From assembly GCA_002811675.1 (NCBI GenBank), contig PDIM01010336.1, positions 1 through 36,149 of the forward strand: 36,149 bases of DNA, given 5' to 3'. The translations under genes and the position numbers were made by a program. Source of the stretch: Ichthyosporea sp. XGB-2017a. Taxonomy: Eukaryota; Opisthokonta; Ichthyosporea. The notes beneath the pieces are model-generated. The model saw nothing but the letters and a program-made list of their open reading frames with translations, had not been told where the DNA came from and searched no databases. Below, piece by piece: positions 19,400 to 30,026 of the stretch. Every line of letters starts with the position of its first letter. Within the stretch, counting starts at the first letter, position 1.

Positions 19400-22300
19400 A
19401 TGCAGCTGGACAATGCTAAAGGAGATGCTCTTCTTATGAGCAGTAAGTTAAGGGATGAGTCGAGGAAGAATAAGCTCAAACTTAAATCAAAAGCATCAAA
19501 GTTTTCCTTCAAAGGACATAAGGGTTCTTCCGTGGCAAAGAATACAGATTTTACTTTGGCAAGCTCTATTTTGAAAACCAACGTAAATAATGATAATGGA
19601 TTTCAACCTGTTCAACATGAAAGAGGATCGTCTGCAGCCTCTTCTCTGTCGTATAAGCCACTGTCTGGTCTGGAGCAAAAATGTGGAGAGCCATCACCTA
19701 CCTTTTTTCGAAAAAAGGAGATAGTCAGTGTTCAAGCAGAGAATAATAGTTGTGCTTTGCCATTTGTGGGTAAAAAAAGCTTGAGTAGTTCTTCAAGGGG
19801 ATGTGAAGACGGCAACGCTGCGGTAAAAGTTATAAAGGACGCGGCGCCGCTGAATGGAGTAGTGGGGCAAAAGAATGGGGAAGAAAAGCCGATAGGATTA
19901 GATAAGCCATTTCTGGACGACAGGAAGCTGCATAAACCTTCGGTTAGTAACGTAGATAGCCTTGCTTGTCAAATGAAATCCTTTTCTAGCTTAGGATTGC
20001 CGGGAAGTGAATTTGCTGAGATGGATATGGACTTCTTAAATGAAGAAGAACTTGAGAAAGAGGTAATGGAAGCATCGAAAGAGAACAAAAAGGAGACTAT
20101 AGTGATAGATACCCCAGAAAAGGCCGCTGTTCAAAAAGCCGATGAAAGTGATGATGGTAGCTACTTTGGTGAAGAGAACGACTCTATATTTCACCAAATT
20201 GCTGAGCAGGCGGAGCAGCAAGCAGCAGCTAATGGATTGACAAAGCCTGCCTCTTCTTTTTGTCAACCTGTTGAAAAACGTCGGCATAGTTGCGCTTCCA
20301 TGGGACAGTATCCATCTCTAAAGGTTGACTTTTCTTCTGCGGCTGAGATCGTTAGGCATGAATTTTCGTATATTCACCCCCTTCTAAGACCTAGAAAAGA
20401 TGAGGAAATATCTGAAGGCCTTATAGCGAGGGTTGAAGAAGGGCTAGATACGGCTTCGAAAAAAGTTTTGGAGTGGGGTAGCAGGGGCATGCAGGAAGAA
20501 CGTGAAATGGCCAAAGAAGTTTCTGCCAAACTTCTTCTTCACTTAGAATATTTACAAAACCGATTAGAGGAGAAAAAGAATGGAACCAGGCGATTATCAG
20601 AGCCTGTTGTCTGCGTGAATAATTTGCTAACTGAAGAAAGAAAAGGCTGCGAAGATATTAATTACAGCGGGCAAAATGTGGTAGGCCAATTTTCTGACAA
20701 AGCTTATGGTGACACCAACCGAAACTTTCAGGTCCAAAAACCGGTGTCATCAGTCAATTTAGATAAATTCAAGCTGATGGCCAAAAGTCGACATAACTCC
20801 TGGAATGAGGTCGAGGACATCTGCTCTCAATATACGGAGCCAGTACTTCCACCAAAGCCTAATTTTACGGATCTAACTGGTCCTGCCTGTAATGACAACT
20901 CATCCTTTATGGTTGCTGATCATTTGTTCGAGGAGTATTTGGAAGCCAACGGATTGTCTTCGTATTATAACAGACTTACCAGCGGGGGCAATTACGAGAC
21001 TTTTCTGCCGAATAAGAATTTGAGGTCTGTTAGTCGGGAAAATCTTATTGAATGGGAAAAGCAAATTTATAATAGCTTAAAAGAAAAGTTTGGTATTAAA
21101 AAATTCCGAAAGAACCAAAGAGAGGCCATTTTAAGTGCTTTGGCAGGGAACGATGTGTTTTTGTTGATGCCAACTGGTGGCGGTAAAAGTCTATGTTATA
21201 TGCTGCCTGCGACTTTGCCTCAAAACAGTGGCAAGCTTACACTTGTTGTGTCACCTTTAGTGTCGTTGATGAGGGATCAATGCGATCAGCTTAATGGTCA
21301 ATTTAATATTAGCGCAAGATTCTTAGCCCATGAAGTGTCGTTCGAAGAAACAAAAGAAATAATTGGTTCTGTCAGAAATGGCCACATTAGGCTATTGTAT
21401 GTAACGCCCGAAAGAGTTGCCACAGAGAGATTTCGAAATTTATTATGCGACTTGACTTCAAATAGAAATGATATACTTTTGTTTGTGGTAGATGAAGCCC
21501 ACTGCGTGAGTCACTGGGGTCATGACTTTAGGCCCGATTATGTTGCAATAAGTCACCTCAAGGAAGTTTACCCGCATATTCCAATGATGGCTCTGACAGC
21601 GACAGCAACTAGAATGGCCGAAATGGACATTCTTCGCAATCTTAAAATTACTGATGCGATAAAGCTGAGACAATCTTTCAATCGAACTAATCTAACTTAT
21701 GAAGTTCGTGAAAAGACGAAGGGCGTTGTCACAGACATTGCTAATATAATTAGAAAACATTATCCCAGAGAAACAGGCTTGATTTATTGCCTTTCACAGA
21801 ACGACTGTCAAAGAGTTGCTGATCAGCTTTCAACGAAGTATGGACTGAGTGCAAAACCATTTCACGCAAAACTGGATGCTAAAATCAAAGAAGAGACGCA
21901 GGACCAATGGCAGAAGGGAGAAATACAGGTTATCTGCGCTACCATTGCATTTGGCATGGGCATAAACAAACCCAATGTTCGATTTGTAATCCATCATTCT
22001 ATGTCCAAGTCAATTGAAGGGTACTACCAAGAATCCGGCCGTGCAGGGAGAGACGGTGCTGAAGCCCATTGCATTTTGTACTACAGCCCACAGGCTTTTA
22101 ATACGTATGCAATGATGCTCACCAAAGATGATGACAAAACGAACAAAAAAGATGGAAACCAAAAATGGGGATATATCAACTTCAGCAATTTGGACGCGTT
22201 TAAGCTACATACACTGGAAAGTTTGGAGGCAATGAAAATGTATTGTACTGACCAGGTTACCTGCCGTAGAACAATGCAGCTTCGCTACCTAGGAGAGAAT

Positions 22301-23368
22301 TTCGATGATAAGAAATGCAATCAAAAATGTGACAATTGTACTTTTAGAAGCAAATCTAGTTCAGAACAAAAAGATGTTTCCACCTTTTTGAGACAGTTTT
22401 TAGACATCATTTCGAAATCTTCGAATTCGGCAGACTGCAAAAAATCTTTGGTTATTTATATCAAGCTTCTGGCAAGGGACACAAACACACCCCCGGTTCC
22501 GCGTGGATTAGCATTGCTAAGGGGGGTTGGTCGCAATATTGTTCCTGGTGCTAGTATGTCTTCACGAGGCAGTCCAGGACCTGTTGTAACAACCATATCT
22601 CAGATAATGCACGAACTTCTTCAAGAGGGGTACATTGAGCAAACAGTTTCGGAATCAGGATGCATTCCTAAGCAGTATGTCCAATTAGGGAACAAGGGTC
22701 ATTCTTTTATGTCCAACCCATCGAACATGAAAACGTGCCGAGTGTATGACAACACGCAGCAACAGATCCGAGAGCTTTTGACCCAAAAGCAAAAGTACGA
22801 TAGCGACTTGATTGAAAAGCTAAAGAAAATACTAACAATCAGCTCTTTAAGTGAACACTTTTCCAAAAAATCAAACGTGTACGCCCTTCCAGAACAAGCA
22901 ATCTCAGAAATATCAATTACTCGACCGACGACAAAAAGCGAGCTTCTGGCCATCGAAACGGTCACCAAGGAAGTGGTGAGGAAGTATGGGGACGCAATAT
23001 TAGGTGCTATCAGAGAGGCAGAACTTAAGCGTCCTTCTATGACTGTAAAGCAAGCAGACGAGGTTGAAATAAGATCGCCGACTAAGCATCCAAGATCAAA
23101 AAAACCAAAAAGGGGCAAAGCACAGGCTGTATCCGCGTCCCTTGTGCATCGGCAATCAAGTACTAGTAAAAGCAGCAAAGCCAATACTTCCATAAACTCT
23201 GGTTATGGTGCCTCCTTTGCACAACCGACCCCAGTAGCAAGTCAACCCTCTGGCTCAGTTCGAGCAATGCCCATGCCCTCTGCTAAACCAACTGCTGTAC
23301 GAAGATCATCAACATCTTTGGAACAATATGCGTTCAACAATAGCAGACAAAAGAGAACTAAAATGTAA
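19400..23368 (+). CDS. RecQ helicase, BLM/Sgs1 type
   Basis: Single-exon gene for a 1,322-residue 3'-5' DNA helicase that would resolve recombination intermediates. The first 560 residues are polar and probably disordered, as in BLM and Sgs1. Then come motif 0 (KFRKNQREAI), Walker A PTGGGKS (591-597), the DEAH box (698-701, within VVDEAHCVSHWGHDFRPDY), AFGMGINKPNVRFVIHH and motif VI QESGRAGRDG. A zinc-binding segment with C...CDNC, an RQC-like winged helix and an HRDC domain (about 1110-1195) follow, then a basic Ser-rich tail. Full domain order argues for BLM rather than the short RecQ types. It ends in tandem stops (TAATAA), 68 bp from the convergent carbonic anhydrase. The left boundary of a 5.2-kb tandem duplication falls at codon 1178 inside HRDC; this copy is intact. 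Confidence 0.95.
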   Translation: MQLDNAKGDALLMSSKLRDESRKNKLKLKSKASKFSFKGHKGSSVAKNTDFTLASSILKTNVNNDNGFQPVQHERGSSAASSLSYKPLSGLEQKCGEPSPTFFRKKEIVSVQAENNSCALPFVGKKSLSSSSRGCEDGNAAVKVIKDAAPLNGVVGQKNGEEKPIGLDKPFLDDRKLHKPSVSNVDSLACQMKSFSSLGLPGSEFAEMDMDFLNEEELEKEVMEASKENKKETIVIDTPEKAAVQKADESDDGSYFGEENDSIFHQIAEQAEQQAAANGLTKPASSFCQPVEKRRHSCASMGQYPSLKVDFSSAAEIVRHEFSYIHPLLRPRKDEEISEGLIARVEEGLDTASKKVLEWGSRGMQEEREMAKEVSAKLLLHLEYLQNRLEEKKNGTRRLSEPVVCVNNLLTEERKGCEDINYSGQNVVGQFSDKAYGDTNRNFQVQKPVSSVNLDKFKLMAKSRHNSWNEVEDICSQYTEPVLPPKPNFTDLTGPACNDNSSFMVADHLFEEYLEANGLSSYYNRLTSGGNYETFLPNKNLRSVSRENLIEWEKQIYNSLKEKFGIKKFRKNQREAILSALAGNDVFLLMPTGGGKSLCYMLPATLPQNSGKLTLVVSPLVSLMRDQCDQLNGQFNISARFLAHEVSFEETKEIIGSVRNGHIRLLYVTPERVATERFRNLLCDLTSNRNDILLFVVDEAHCVSHWGHDFRPDYVAISHLKEVYPHIPMMALTATATRMAEMDILRNLKITDAIKLRQSFNRTNLTYEVREKTKGVVTDIANIIRKHYPRETGLIYCLSQNDCQRVADQLSTKYGLSAKPFHAKLDAKIKEETQDQWQKGEIQVICATIAFGMGINKPNVRFVIHHSMSKSIEGYYQESGRAGRDGAEAHCILYYSPQAFNTYAMMLTKDDDKTNKKDGNQKWGYINFSNLDAFKLHTLESLEAMKMYCTDQVTCRRTMQLRYLGENFDDKKCNQKCDNCTFRSKSSSEQKDVSTFLRQFLDIISKSSNSADCKKSLVIYIKLLARDTNTPPVPRGLALLRGVGRNIVPGASMSSRGSPGPVVTTISQIMHELLQEGYIEQTVSESGCIPKQYVQLGNKGHSFMSNPSNMKTCRVYDNTQQQIRELLTQKQKYDSDLIEKLKKILTISSLSEHFSKKSNVYALPEQAISEISITRPTTKSELLAIETVTKEVVRKYGDAILGAIREAELKRPSMTVKQADEVEIRSPTKHPRSKKPKRGKAQAVSASLVHRQSSTSKSSKANTSINSGYGASFAQPTPVASQPSGSVRAMPMPSAKPTAVRRSSTSLEQYAFNNSRQKRTKM

Positions 23369-23436
23369 TAAACTTAACAAACTTGATTTCGATTTATTCC
23401 ACCCTCCGCACAGTTAGTACCCAATAATTGTTTGCC

Positions 23437-24171
23437 TTATGCCTCCTTTTTTGCGTGTGACGGCTCAGTTACGTGAAAGATTTCATCAACTTGGTCCAAA
23501 CTAGAACACGAAAGATTCAAATCGTCAAGAATCCCACTTTCCAAATTATAAATAAGTCCATGAACAGTTAGATCTTGTCCACGAGCCCAAGCATTCTGCA
23601 CAAAACTAGTTGAGCAAACGTTGTGAACCTGTTGGGCAACATTTAGTTCACACAAACGATCGAATCGCTCTTTCTCATCGGTGATTCCCTTCAACACTTT
23701 TGAGTTTTTTTGTTGAACTTCTCTCACATGTCTCAGCCAGTTATCCATAAGACCTAACTGAGCCTTTCCCATAGAAGCTTGAACGCCACCACAACCATAG
23801 TGACCACAAACAACAATTTGAGGGATTTTCAGGACATCAACCCCAAACTGAAGTACCGAAAGGCAGTTCAAGTCAGTGTGAACAACAAGATTGGCCACAT
23901 TTCTGTGGGTGAGAAGTTTGCCTGGCCCCATATTTACAATTTCATTTGGAGGGACACGAGAATCAACACAACCTATCCACAGATACTCTGGGCTCTGTTT
24001 TTTGGCAAGTTCCTTCAACAGACCAGGCTCCTTGACCTTGATTGCATCTGCCCATTTAAGATTATTTTTAAGCAACTTTGCAATACTCATTTTCTGTTCT
24101 TCGTTCTCACTAATCTGGTCTTCTGAGCCGGCTTCTCGAACCACAGTCATAACACTACTATCAATAGGCAT
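23437..24171 (-). CDS. Beta-class carbonic anhydrase, copy 1
   Basis: Single-exon gene for a 244-residue beta-carbonic anhydrase that interconverts CO2 and bicarbonate. The zinc ligands and catalytic dyad are all present: C68, D70 and R72 in CVDSR, then H124 and C127 in GHYGCGG. This is the open-type CxDxR...HxxC set of eukaryotic and bacterial enzymes. No clear transit peptide is seen in the acidic N-terminus, so a cytosolic location is likely, though a weak mitochondrial signal cannot be excluded. The stop is TAA. It is convergent with RecQ and divergent from the receptor guanylate cyclase, with 688 bp between the two starts. The gene is wholly contained in the duplicated unit, so an identical copy lies at 28604-29338. 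Confidence 0.95.
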   Translation of the reverse strand: MPIDSSVMTVVREAGSEDQISENEEQKMSIAKLLKNNLKWADAIKVKEPGLLKELAKKQSPEYLWIGCVDSRVPPNEIVNMGPGKLLTHRNVANLVVHTDLNCLSVLQFGVDVLKIPQIVVCGHYGCGGVQASMGKAQLGLMDNWLRHVREVQQKNSKVLKGITDEKERFDRLCELNVAQQVHNVCSTSFVQNAWARGQDLTVHGLIYNLESGILDDLNLSCSSLDQVDEIFHVTEPSHAKKEA

Positions 24172-24859
24172 CTATAACAAAATGTTGAAATCTTGAGCAC
24201 TATCCAATCTACAACTCTGTGAAGGATACACACCAGCAACCAAAACAACTCCAGTACCCCACACACGGCTTTCTTGTAATTGTTGTACCCACACACAGTA
24301 CTCTGTACTGTACTGGCGGTCATCTATGGTCGAGCTTTGATGAATAATTCTTAATTCATTGATAATACCAAGTCCCCAAACTATGTAACAAAGAATAAAA
24401 AGCAGCCAATCAGGTGGGTCCAGGATCTATCCACGTGACTCCATCCGTAGGGGAATAGGGTTGACGAAGAACCATAGATTACTGTAACCCTACCTATTTA
24501 AGATTTCCTTAGGGTCTATAGGAGTAGTAATTCGTAAGGAGCCTATCCTTCTATTGTGAAAGTCGCATGAATCTGTTTTTGGGAATTTTTTTTTACCTAA
24601 ATAGAGAAATTTGTATAAGCACACATGACTTTTAAGTGTGCACTTCCCAGCATAAAACAGTACTATGTAACCTAGAGCAGAACAAATGGGCCCTTGTGAA
24701 TTGTGATTATTAAAGGGAGAAAAGAGGGCCCAGACCAATCCATGGGTCGAGCACCAGTGTACTGAAAAGCAGGCTCCGGAAGCTGCTGTAAACCAAATGA
24801 ATTGAATTGTGATGCACGGAAGGATGGGGTAAACGTAGGCCCTATATTTGGTTTTAGAG
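24172..24859. promoter_or_regulatory. Divergent promoter, carbonic anhydrase / receptor guanylate cyclase (copy 1)
   Basis: A 688-bp intergenic stretch serving both directions. It contains a CCAAT box at 24406-24410, a CACGTG G-box/E-box at 24432-24437, a TATTTAA at 24493-24499, repeated AGTACTGTA-type words around 24297-24315, and two GGGCCC palindromes near 24688 and 24728. A small open frame (24490-24738, minus) has no recognisable content. The same sites recur 5,167 bp downstream. Confidence 0.5.
24432..24437. promoter_or_regulatory. CACGTG box (copy 1)
   Basis: CACGTGAC is a bHLH or bZIP type binding site, 22 nt after a CCAAT box in the divergent carbonic anhydrase / cyclase promoter. 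The same hexamer occurs at 17565 in the GLE1 promoter. Confidence 0.3.
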
Positions 24860-26755
24860 ATGCGTTTCTTGTTTTCGCTAGTTGGGGTATGGATATCGAT
24901 ATTGCTTGGGACTTTCGTCCTGAACTTTGCTCAGGGATACAAAGTCTTAATCTTAGTGGGGGATACGTCTGAATTTGCTCAACTGTCTACCAAGGGCTGT
25001 CAGGCTTTCGCTGCAGCGAAGCTTCCAGGGGTGAGTGTAACAGAAGTTTGCATAACCGAAGTGAGATCCAGTGCAAATGCCACAGAATTGGCCCAGTTGA
25101 TTTCGGCGAGCAGTTATGATATGATTGTCGTGTCCAGCTTTATCTACTGGGGCTGGGTGTTCAAAACTGCGCCTGAAAATCCAGCGCAAAATTTCACGTT
25201 TGTAGACGATGTTATTAAAGGTGATAACGTTCTCAGCGTGTCCTTCAAGGAAGATGATGGAGGCTTCTTGGCTGGCGTCACTGCAGGAGTCTCCACCACT
25301 ACAAAAAATGTGGGTGCAGTTGCTGGGCCTCCAATTAGGGCTGTCAAGGCTTTTGTGAACGGATACATAGCCGGGGTGTACTCTGTATGCCCCGAGTGCA
25401 AAGTACACTTCGAATATGTCAACAGCTTCAGTAATGGTACTTTAGGAGAACAATCCGCTTCCAGGATTTTGGCGCACAACACTGACGTAATCTTTGGAGT
25501 AGGAGGGAGTATGGGTTCAGCTGCCATTTTTAAGGCTGCTCAGAATCAAAAGTTTATAATCGGAGTTGATGCTGATGAGTCAAAAACTGCATTATTCACG
25601 GATTCGCAAACCAAAGCGGTAAATCAAGAAGGGAAATATTTACTCACATCGGCGCTAAAGCGAGTTGATGTCGGCGTACAAAAAGCTTTAGAAGCCCATT
25701 TTGATAAAGGGACACGCACAGGAGTTATTAACATTGATCTTTCTCTTGGGGGGTTCGGTTTTGCTTCGTGCAGTGATACAAAATCTTGTGCACCTTATAG
25801 CGTCACAAGGCTTTTCACGGAATATTCATCTTCGCAGGTTTGCCCAACAACTTCGGTTAAGAGTGGCAAGGAGATAATTGACAAACGAACTGAACAGTTG
25901 AGGACAAAACAAATTAGCACCTTCACCTCATCCATGGGAAATAATGGCAACATATCATCACTCACTACAAATGCATTTTCGAGCATCTACCTTGCCGGAA
26001 ATCGACCAGAAAATATTATTGGTGGGACCTTTGTACACATCGATTCAACCACTTCTTTCTTTTTTTTTGGAGGGGAGACTGCCTCTTCAGCAGTTGTTGA
26101 CACAATTTACAAACTTAATTTTGATGAACTTCAGTGGTCCATCGTCACCCCCCCTTTGGGCGCCAAGCCACCTGCTAGAACAGAACACTGCGCAGTATCT
26201 TACCAAGATGGTTTTTTGGTTTTTGGGGGAAAATCTCAAAGTGGAGAACTATTAAATGATATTTGGTTTTACAGTTCCTCCCAAAATTCATGGACCAGTT
26301 TGAGTTCTGCGGGTAGTGTCCCAGAAGGCAGAGCGCGACATGCGTGTACCATATCAAAGGGCAAATTGTATTCATATGGGGGTCAGCTTAGCAGCTTATT
26401 TCTTTCAGGAGAATTTTGGGTATTTGATATTGGTTTGGGCTTATGGACCGAGTTGGTGTCTTCGTTTCAAATTGGACAGGTTCAGAAGAGTGTTCTTTTT
26501 GCCGTGGGCCCAGACTCATTGGTTTTGTTTGGCGGTTTGGGCACAACAAACCAGGGATTGAATTCCTGGTATGTATTTTCCATATCGTCAAGCCAATGGT
26601 CTTTCGGAGGTACAGTAACCGATCTCATCCATGGTTGGGCTGGAGCAAGGTCATTTGACGATGACCAAGGAAGCACTGTTCTAATCGGAGGAGAAACGGG
26701 ACAAGGAGTTGCGACCAATTATGTATATGGATTCTCACATTCCAGAATGAGCTTT

Positions 26756-26758
26756 TGA
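26756..26758 (+). other. In-frame TGA in kelch region, receptor copy 1
   Basis: TGA lies at codon 633 between SRMSF and PFASYAQ. Downstream codons continue the kelch pattern without a shift ([13 protein letters not shown], then VMLLVGG). Counting back from the conserved histidine, the TGA falls about where the other blades have Trp. Confidence 0.7.
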
Positions 26759-27427
26759 CCATTTGCTTCCTATGCACAGCTCCCTATTTCTATTACTGCT
26801 CACACTGTTGTTGCTTTTAACCATTCTTCGATCAACAGCTCGTGTGTGTACCCTGAAGATGCAAGTTTGAGTCTATGTTCCCCAGATCAGAGAATTGTTA
26901 TGCTGTTGGTCGGAGGAACTACGGCCAACGGAAGAAATGGTGATACTCTATTCTTCTATCCTCCTGTTGTTGATGGGGGTGTTGAGAGAGATGGGTTTGA
27001 TTTAATACTTCTAGTTCCCATAGTGGCCTTTGCATTGTTGTTAATCGTCCTCCTTTTTTTCTTAAGACGGTGGTATGGTCGTAAACGGGCGTTGAAGGAC
27101 ATGAGCTGGGTATTTTTGTTTAAAGAACTCAAAGCACTGGATGAAAGGGGGGGATCTGATTGCCGTAGTGGGGGAAGTGATCATGAGTCCACACCATCTT
27201 TTGCTTTAAAAGGGTTTTATGGTGACGCTTCTTTGTATAAACTGAGAGGTGAAACTGTTTCTGTGGATTGGTTAAAAAGAAAAAAAATGAGTTTAGATAA
27301 AGTTATCTTGCGGGAATTTAGGGATTTAAGGATGGTGAGGTGCCCCAAGATCAATGTATTTATCGGCGCGTGTCTTGAAGAGGGTCATATTGGCCTCATA
27401 ACCGAATTTTGCGCAAAAGGGAGCCTT

Positions 27428-27430
27428 TAA
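27428..27430 (+). other. In-frame TAA in pseudokinase, receptor copy 1
   Basis: TAA at codon 857 sits between CAKGSL and NVLYG. Receptor guanylate cyclases usually have Gln here (GSLQD type), and related kinases often have Tyr. Flanking sequence is conserved domain, so this is not an intron. Confidence 0.8.
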
Positions 27431-28097
27431 AATGTCTTGTATGGGTCTCCATTGCCTATATCTTTAAGTTTTAAGGCTCTATTTATCGACGATATCCTAA
27501 GTGGGCTTCAATATTTGACCAAAAGCTGCCTCAAAGCCCATGGAAAGTTGAGGACTGCATCATGTCTTTTAACGTCAACTTGGGAAGTGAAACTAGCAGA
27601 CGTAGGACTTCCCACTGTAAAATATGAGACACCGAAGAAGCTGGAAACGCTCGGTTTGGAACCTGTAGCGTCGAATTACACTTTTAAAAGCAAGAATAGT
27701 AATACAAGTGGAATAAGTAGATTTTCGAAAATAAGCCAACTCAGTAAAACTGGTGCCAATGCGTTGTACAAGGCTTTAAGCCATAAAATTTCTTCAATAT
27801 ATTTTCATCATGAGGAAAATGTCTCATATGAAGGAGGCACTGCCGTTTCTAAGCCCCAGCATATCCTCTATGCTGCTCCGGAAAGTGTTATCAATCAATG
27901 TGGCGTCTCACTAAAGTTTTCTACTGAAGCAGATGTTTACAGTTTTGGAATGGTTACCCTCGAGCTCCTCACCGACCGGCCACCATTTGAGGAACTGCAT
28001 GAGGAGATTAGTCAATCCCTGGCCAGAGTGCAAGCTGGAGAAAGGCCTTCTCTTAAAGCTATACAAGATATCCCTGAGTATGGTTGGACTTTGTCAC

Positions 28098-28535
28098 ACA
28101 AAAAGCGAGCTTCTGGCCATCGAAACGGTCACCAAGGAAGTGGTGAGGAAGTATGGGGACGCAATATTAGGTGCTATCAGAGAGGCAGAACTTAAGCGTC
28201 CTTCTATGACTGTAAAGCAAGCAGACGAGGTTGAAATAAGATCGCCGACTAAGCATCCAAGATCAAAAAAACCAAAAAGGGGCAAAGCACAGGCTGTATC
28301 CGCGTCCCTTGTGCATCGGCAATCAAGTACTAGTAAAAGCAGCAAAGCCAATACTTCCATAAACTCTGGTTATGGTGCCTCCTTTGCACAACCGACCCCA
28401 GTAGCAAGTCAACCCTCTGGCTCAGTTCGAGCAATGCCCATGCCCTCTGCTAAACCAACTGCTGTACGAAGATCATCAACATCTTTGGAACAATATGCGT
28501 TCAACAATAGCAGACAAAAGAGAACTAAAATGTAA
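28098..28535 (+). pseudogene. Stranded RecQ helicase 3' fragment
   Basis: The last 145 codons of RecQ (end of HRDC plus the basic tail) and their stop codon, left behind by the duplication and joined to the pseudokinase part of the truncated receptor. The helicase frame is +1 relative to the receptor frame, so no in-frame fusion is made. No promoter of its own is evident. It may still supply the RecQ 3'-end signals to the truncated receptor transcript. Confidence 0.9.
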
Positions 28536-28603
28536 TAAACTTAACAAACTTGATTTCGATTTATTCCACCCTCCGCACAGTTAGTACCCAATAATTGTTT
28601 GCC

Positions 28604-29338
28604 TTATGCCTCCTTTTTTGCGTGTGACGGCTCAGTTACGTGAAAGATTTCATCAACTTGGTCCAAACTAGAACACGAAAGATTCAAATCGTCAAGAATC
28701 CCACTTTCCAAATTATAAATAAGTCCATGAACAGTTAGATCTTGTCCACGAGCCCAAGCATTCTGCACAAAACTAGTTGAGCAAACGTTGTGAACCTGTT
28801 GGGCAACATTTAGTTCACACAAACGATCGAATCGCTCTTTCTCATCGGTGATTCCCTTCAACACTTTTGAGTTTTTTTGTTGAACTTCTCTCACATGTCT
28901 CAGCCAGTTATCCATAAGACCTAACTGAGCCTTTCCCATAGAAGCTTGAACGCCACCACAACCATAGTGACCACAAACAACAATTTGAGGGATTTTCAGG
29001 ACATCAACCCCAAACTGAAGTACCGAAAGGCAGTTCAAGTCAGTGTGAACAACAAGATTGGCCACATTTCTGTGGGTGAGAAGTTTGCCTGGCCCCATAT
29101 TTACAATTTCATTTGGAGGGACACGAGAATCAACACAACCTATCCACAGATACTCTGGGCTCTGTTTTTTGGCAAGTTCCTTCAACAGACCAGGCTCCTT
29201 GACCTTGATTGCATCTGCCCATTTAAGATTATTTTTAAGCAACTTTGCAATACTCATTTTCTGTTCTTCGTTCTCACTAATCTGGTCTTCTGAGCCGGCT
29301 TCTCGAACCACAGTCATAACACTACTATCAATAGGCAT
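28604..29338 (-). CDS. Beta-class carbonic anhydrase, copy 2
   Basis: Identical in sequence to the gene at 23437-24171, with the same active-site residues (C68, D70, R72, H124, C127) and the same upstream region, so it is expected to be a functional second dose. It converges on the stranded RecQ fragment instead of a full RecQ gene, and is divergent from the receptor copy that retains a cyclase domain. No substitutions were seen between the copies, which implies a very recent event, gene conversion, or an assembly error. Confidence 0.94.
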   Translation of the reverse strand: MPIDSSVMTVVREAGSEDQISENEEQKMSIAKLLKNNLKWADAIKVKEPGLLKELAKKQSPEYLWIGCVDSRVPPNEIVNMGPGKLLTHRNVANLVVHTDLNCLSVLQFGVDVLKIPQIVVCGHYGCGGVQASMGKAQLGLMDNWLRHVREVQQKNSKVLKGITDEKERFDRLCELNVAQQVHNVCSTSFVQNAWARGQDLTVHGLIYNLESGILDDLNLSCSSLDQVDEIFHVTEPSHAKKEA

Positions 29339-30026
29339 CTATAACAAAATGTTGAAATCTTGAGCACTATCCAATCTACAACTCTGTGAAGGATACACAC
29401 CAGCAACCAAAACAACTCCAGTACCCCACACACGGCTTTCTTGTAATTGTTGTACCCACACACAGTACTCTGTACTGTACTGGCGGTCATCTATGGTCGA
29501 GCTTTGATGAATAATTCTTAATTCATTGATAATACCAAGTCCCCAAACTATGTAACAAAGAATAAAAAGCAGCCAATCAGGTGGGTCCAGGATCTATCCA
29601 CGTGACTCCATCCGTAGGGGAATAGGGTTGACGAAGAACCATAGATTACTGTAACCCTACCTATTTAAGATTTCCTTAGGGTCTATAGGAGTAGTAATTC
29701 GTAAGGAGCCTATCCTTCTATTGTGAAAGTCGCATGAATCTGTTTTTGGGAATTTTTTTTTACCTAAATAGAGAAATTTGTATAAGCACACATGACTTTT
29801 AAGTGTGCACTTCCCAGCATAAAACAGTACTATGTAACCTAGAGCAGAACAAATGGGCCCTTGTGAATTGTGATTATTAAAGGGAGAAAAGAGGGCCCAG
29901 ACCAATCCATGGGTCGAGCACCAGTGTACTGAAAAGCAGGCTCCGGAAGCTGCTGTAAACCAAATGAATTGAATTGTGATGCACGGAAGGATGGGGTAAA
30001 CGTAGGCCCTATATTTGGTTTTAGAG
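29339..30026. promoter_or_regulatory. Divergent promoter, carbonic anhydrase / receptor guanylate cyclase (copy 2)
   Basis: Copy of 24172-24859, with CCAAT at 29573-29577 and CACGTG at 29599-29604. It serves the second carbonic anhydrase and the complete receptor. Confidence 0.5.

Larger units (their letters stand above)
22931..28100 (+). repeat. Tandem duplication, left copy (5,167-bp period)
   Basis: This segment recurs at 28098-33267 with an offset of exactly 5,167 bp. Every reading frame in it, on both strands, reappears with the same length and translation, and the noncoding stretches I compared base by base (about 300 nt of the carbonic anhydrase upstream region) are identical. It runs from RecQ codon 1178, through the entire carbonic anhydrase gene, to guanylate cyclase codon 1080. 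The two copies share the trinucleotide ACA (28098-28100) at their junction. No terminal inverted repeats or target-site duplication are seen. Confidence 0.96.
24860..28195 (+). pseudogene. Receptor guanylate cyclase copy 1, truncated, no cyclase domain
   Basis: Left copy of the receptor gene, cut by the duplication junction at 28098-28100. It keeps the signal peptide (residues 1-26), BMP/PnrA-like binding domain (about 28-310), kelch repeats (about 375-705), membrane segment (713-735) and pseudokinase (about 750-1080). It lacks the linker helix and guanylate cyclase domain of the right copy. After H1080 the frame runs into RecQ sequence in the wrong frame, adding 31 unrelated residues before TAA at 28193-28195. 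The frame also contains TGA at 26756-26758 (codon 633) and TAA at 27428-27430 (codon 857). If expressed past these, it would be a receptor without an output domain, possibly a ligand sink or a dominant partner in dimers; more simply it is a pseudogene. The upstream region is intact. Confidence 0.85.

Noticed and set aside
26690-26840. Intron removing the TGA in the receptor kelch region
   Set aside because: A GT at 26719 and an AG at 26779 exist, but the sequence after the TGA stays open in the same frame and continues the kelch pattern, so coding through it explains more. Not fully excluded without cDNA.
27300-27480. Intron removing the TAA in the pseudokinase
   Set aside because: Any GT...AG pair around the codon would delete conserved kinase-homology sequence such as EFCAKGSL or NVLYG.
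27933-28535. In-frame fusion of a receptor piece to RecQ HRDC
   Set aside because: The open frame across the junction uses the wrong frame of the receptor; the two true frames differ by one base.
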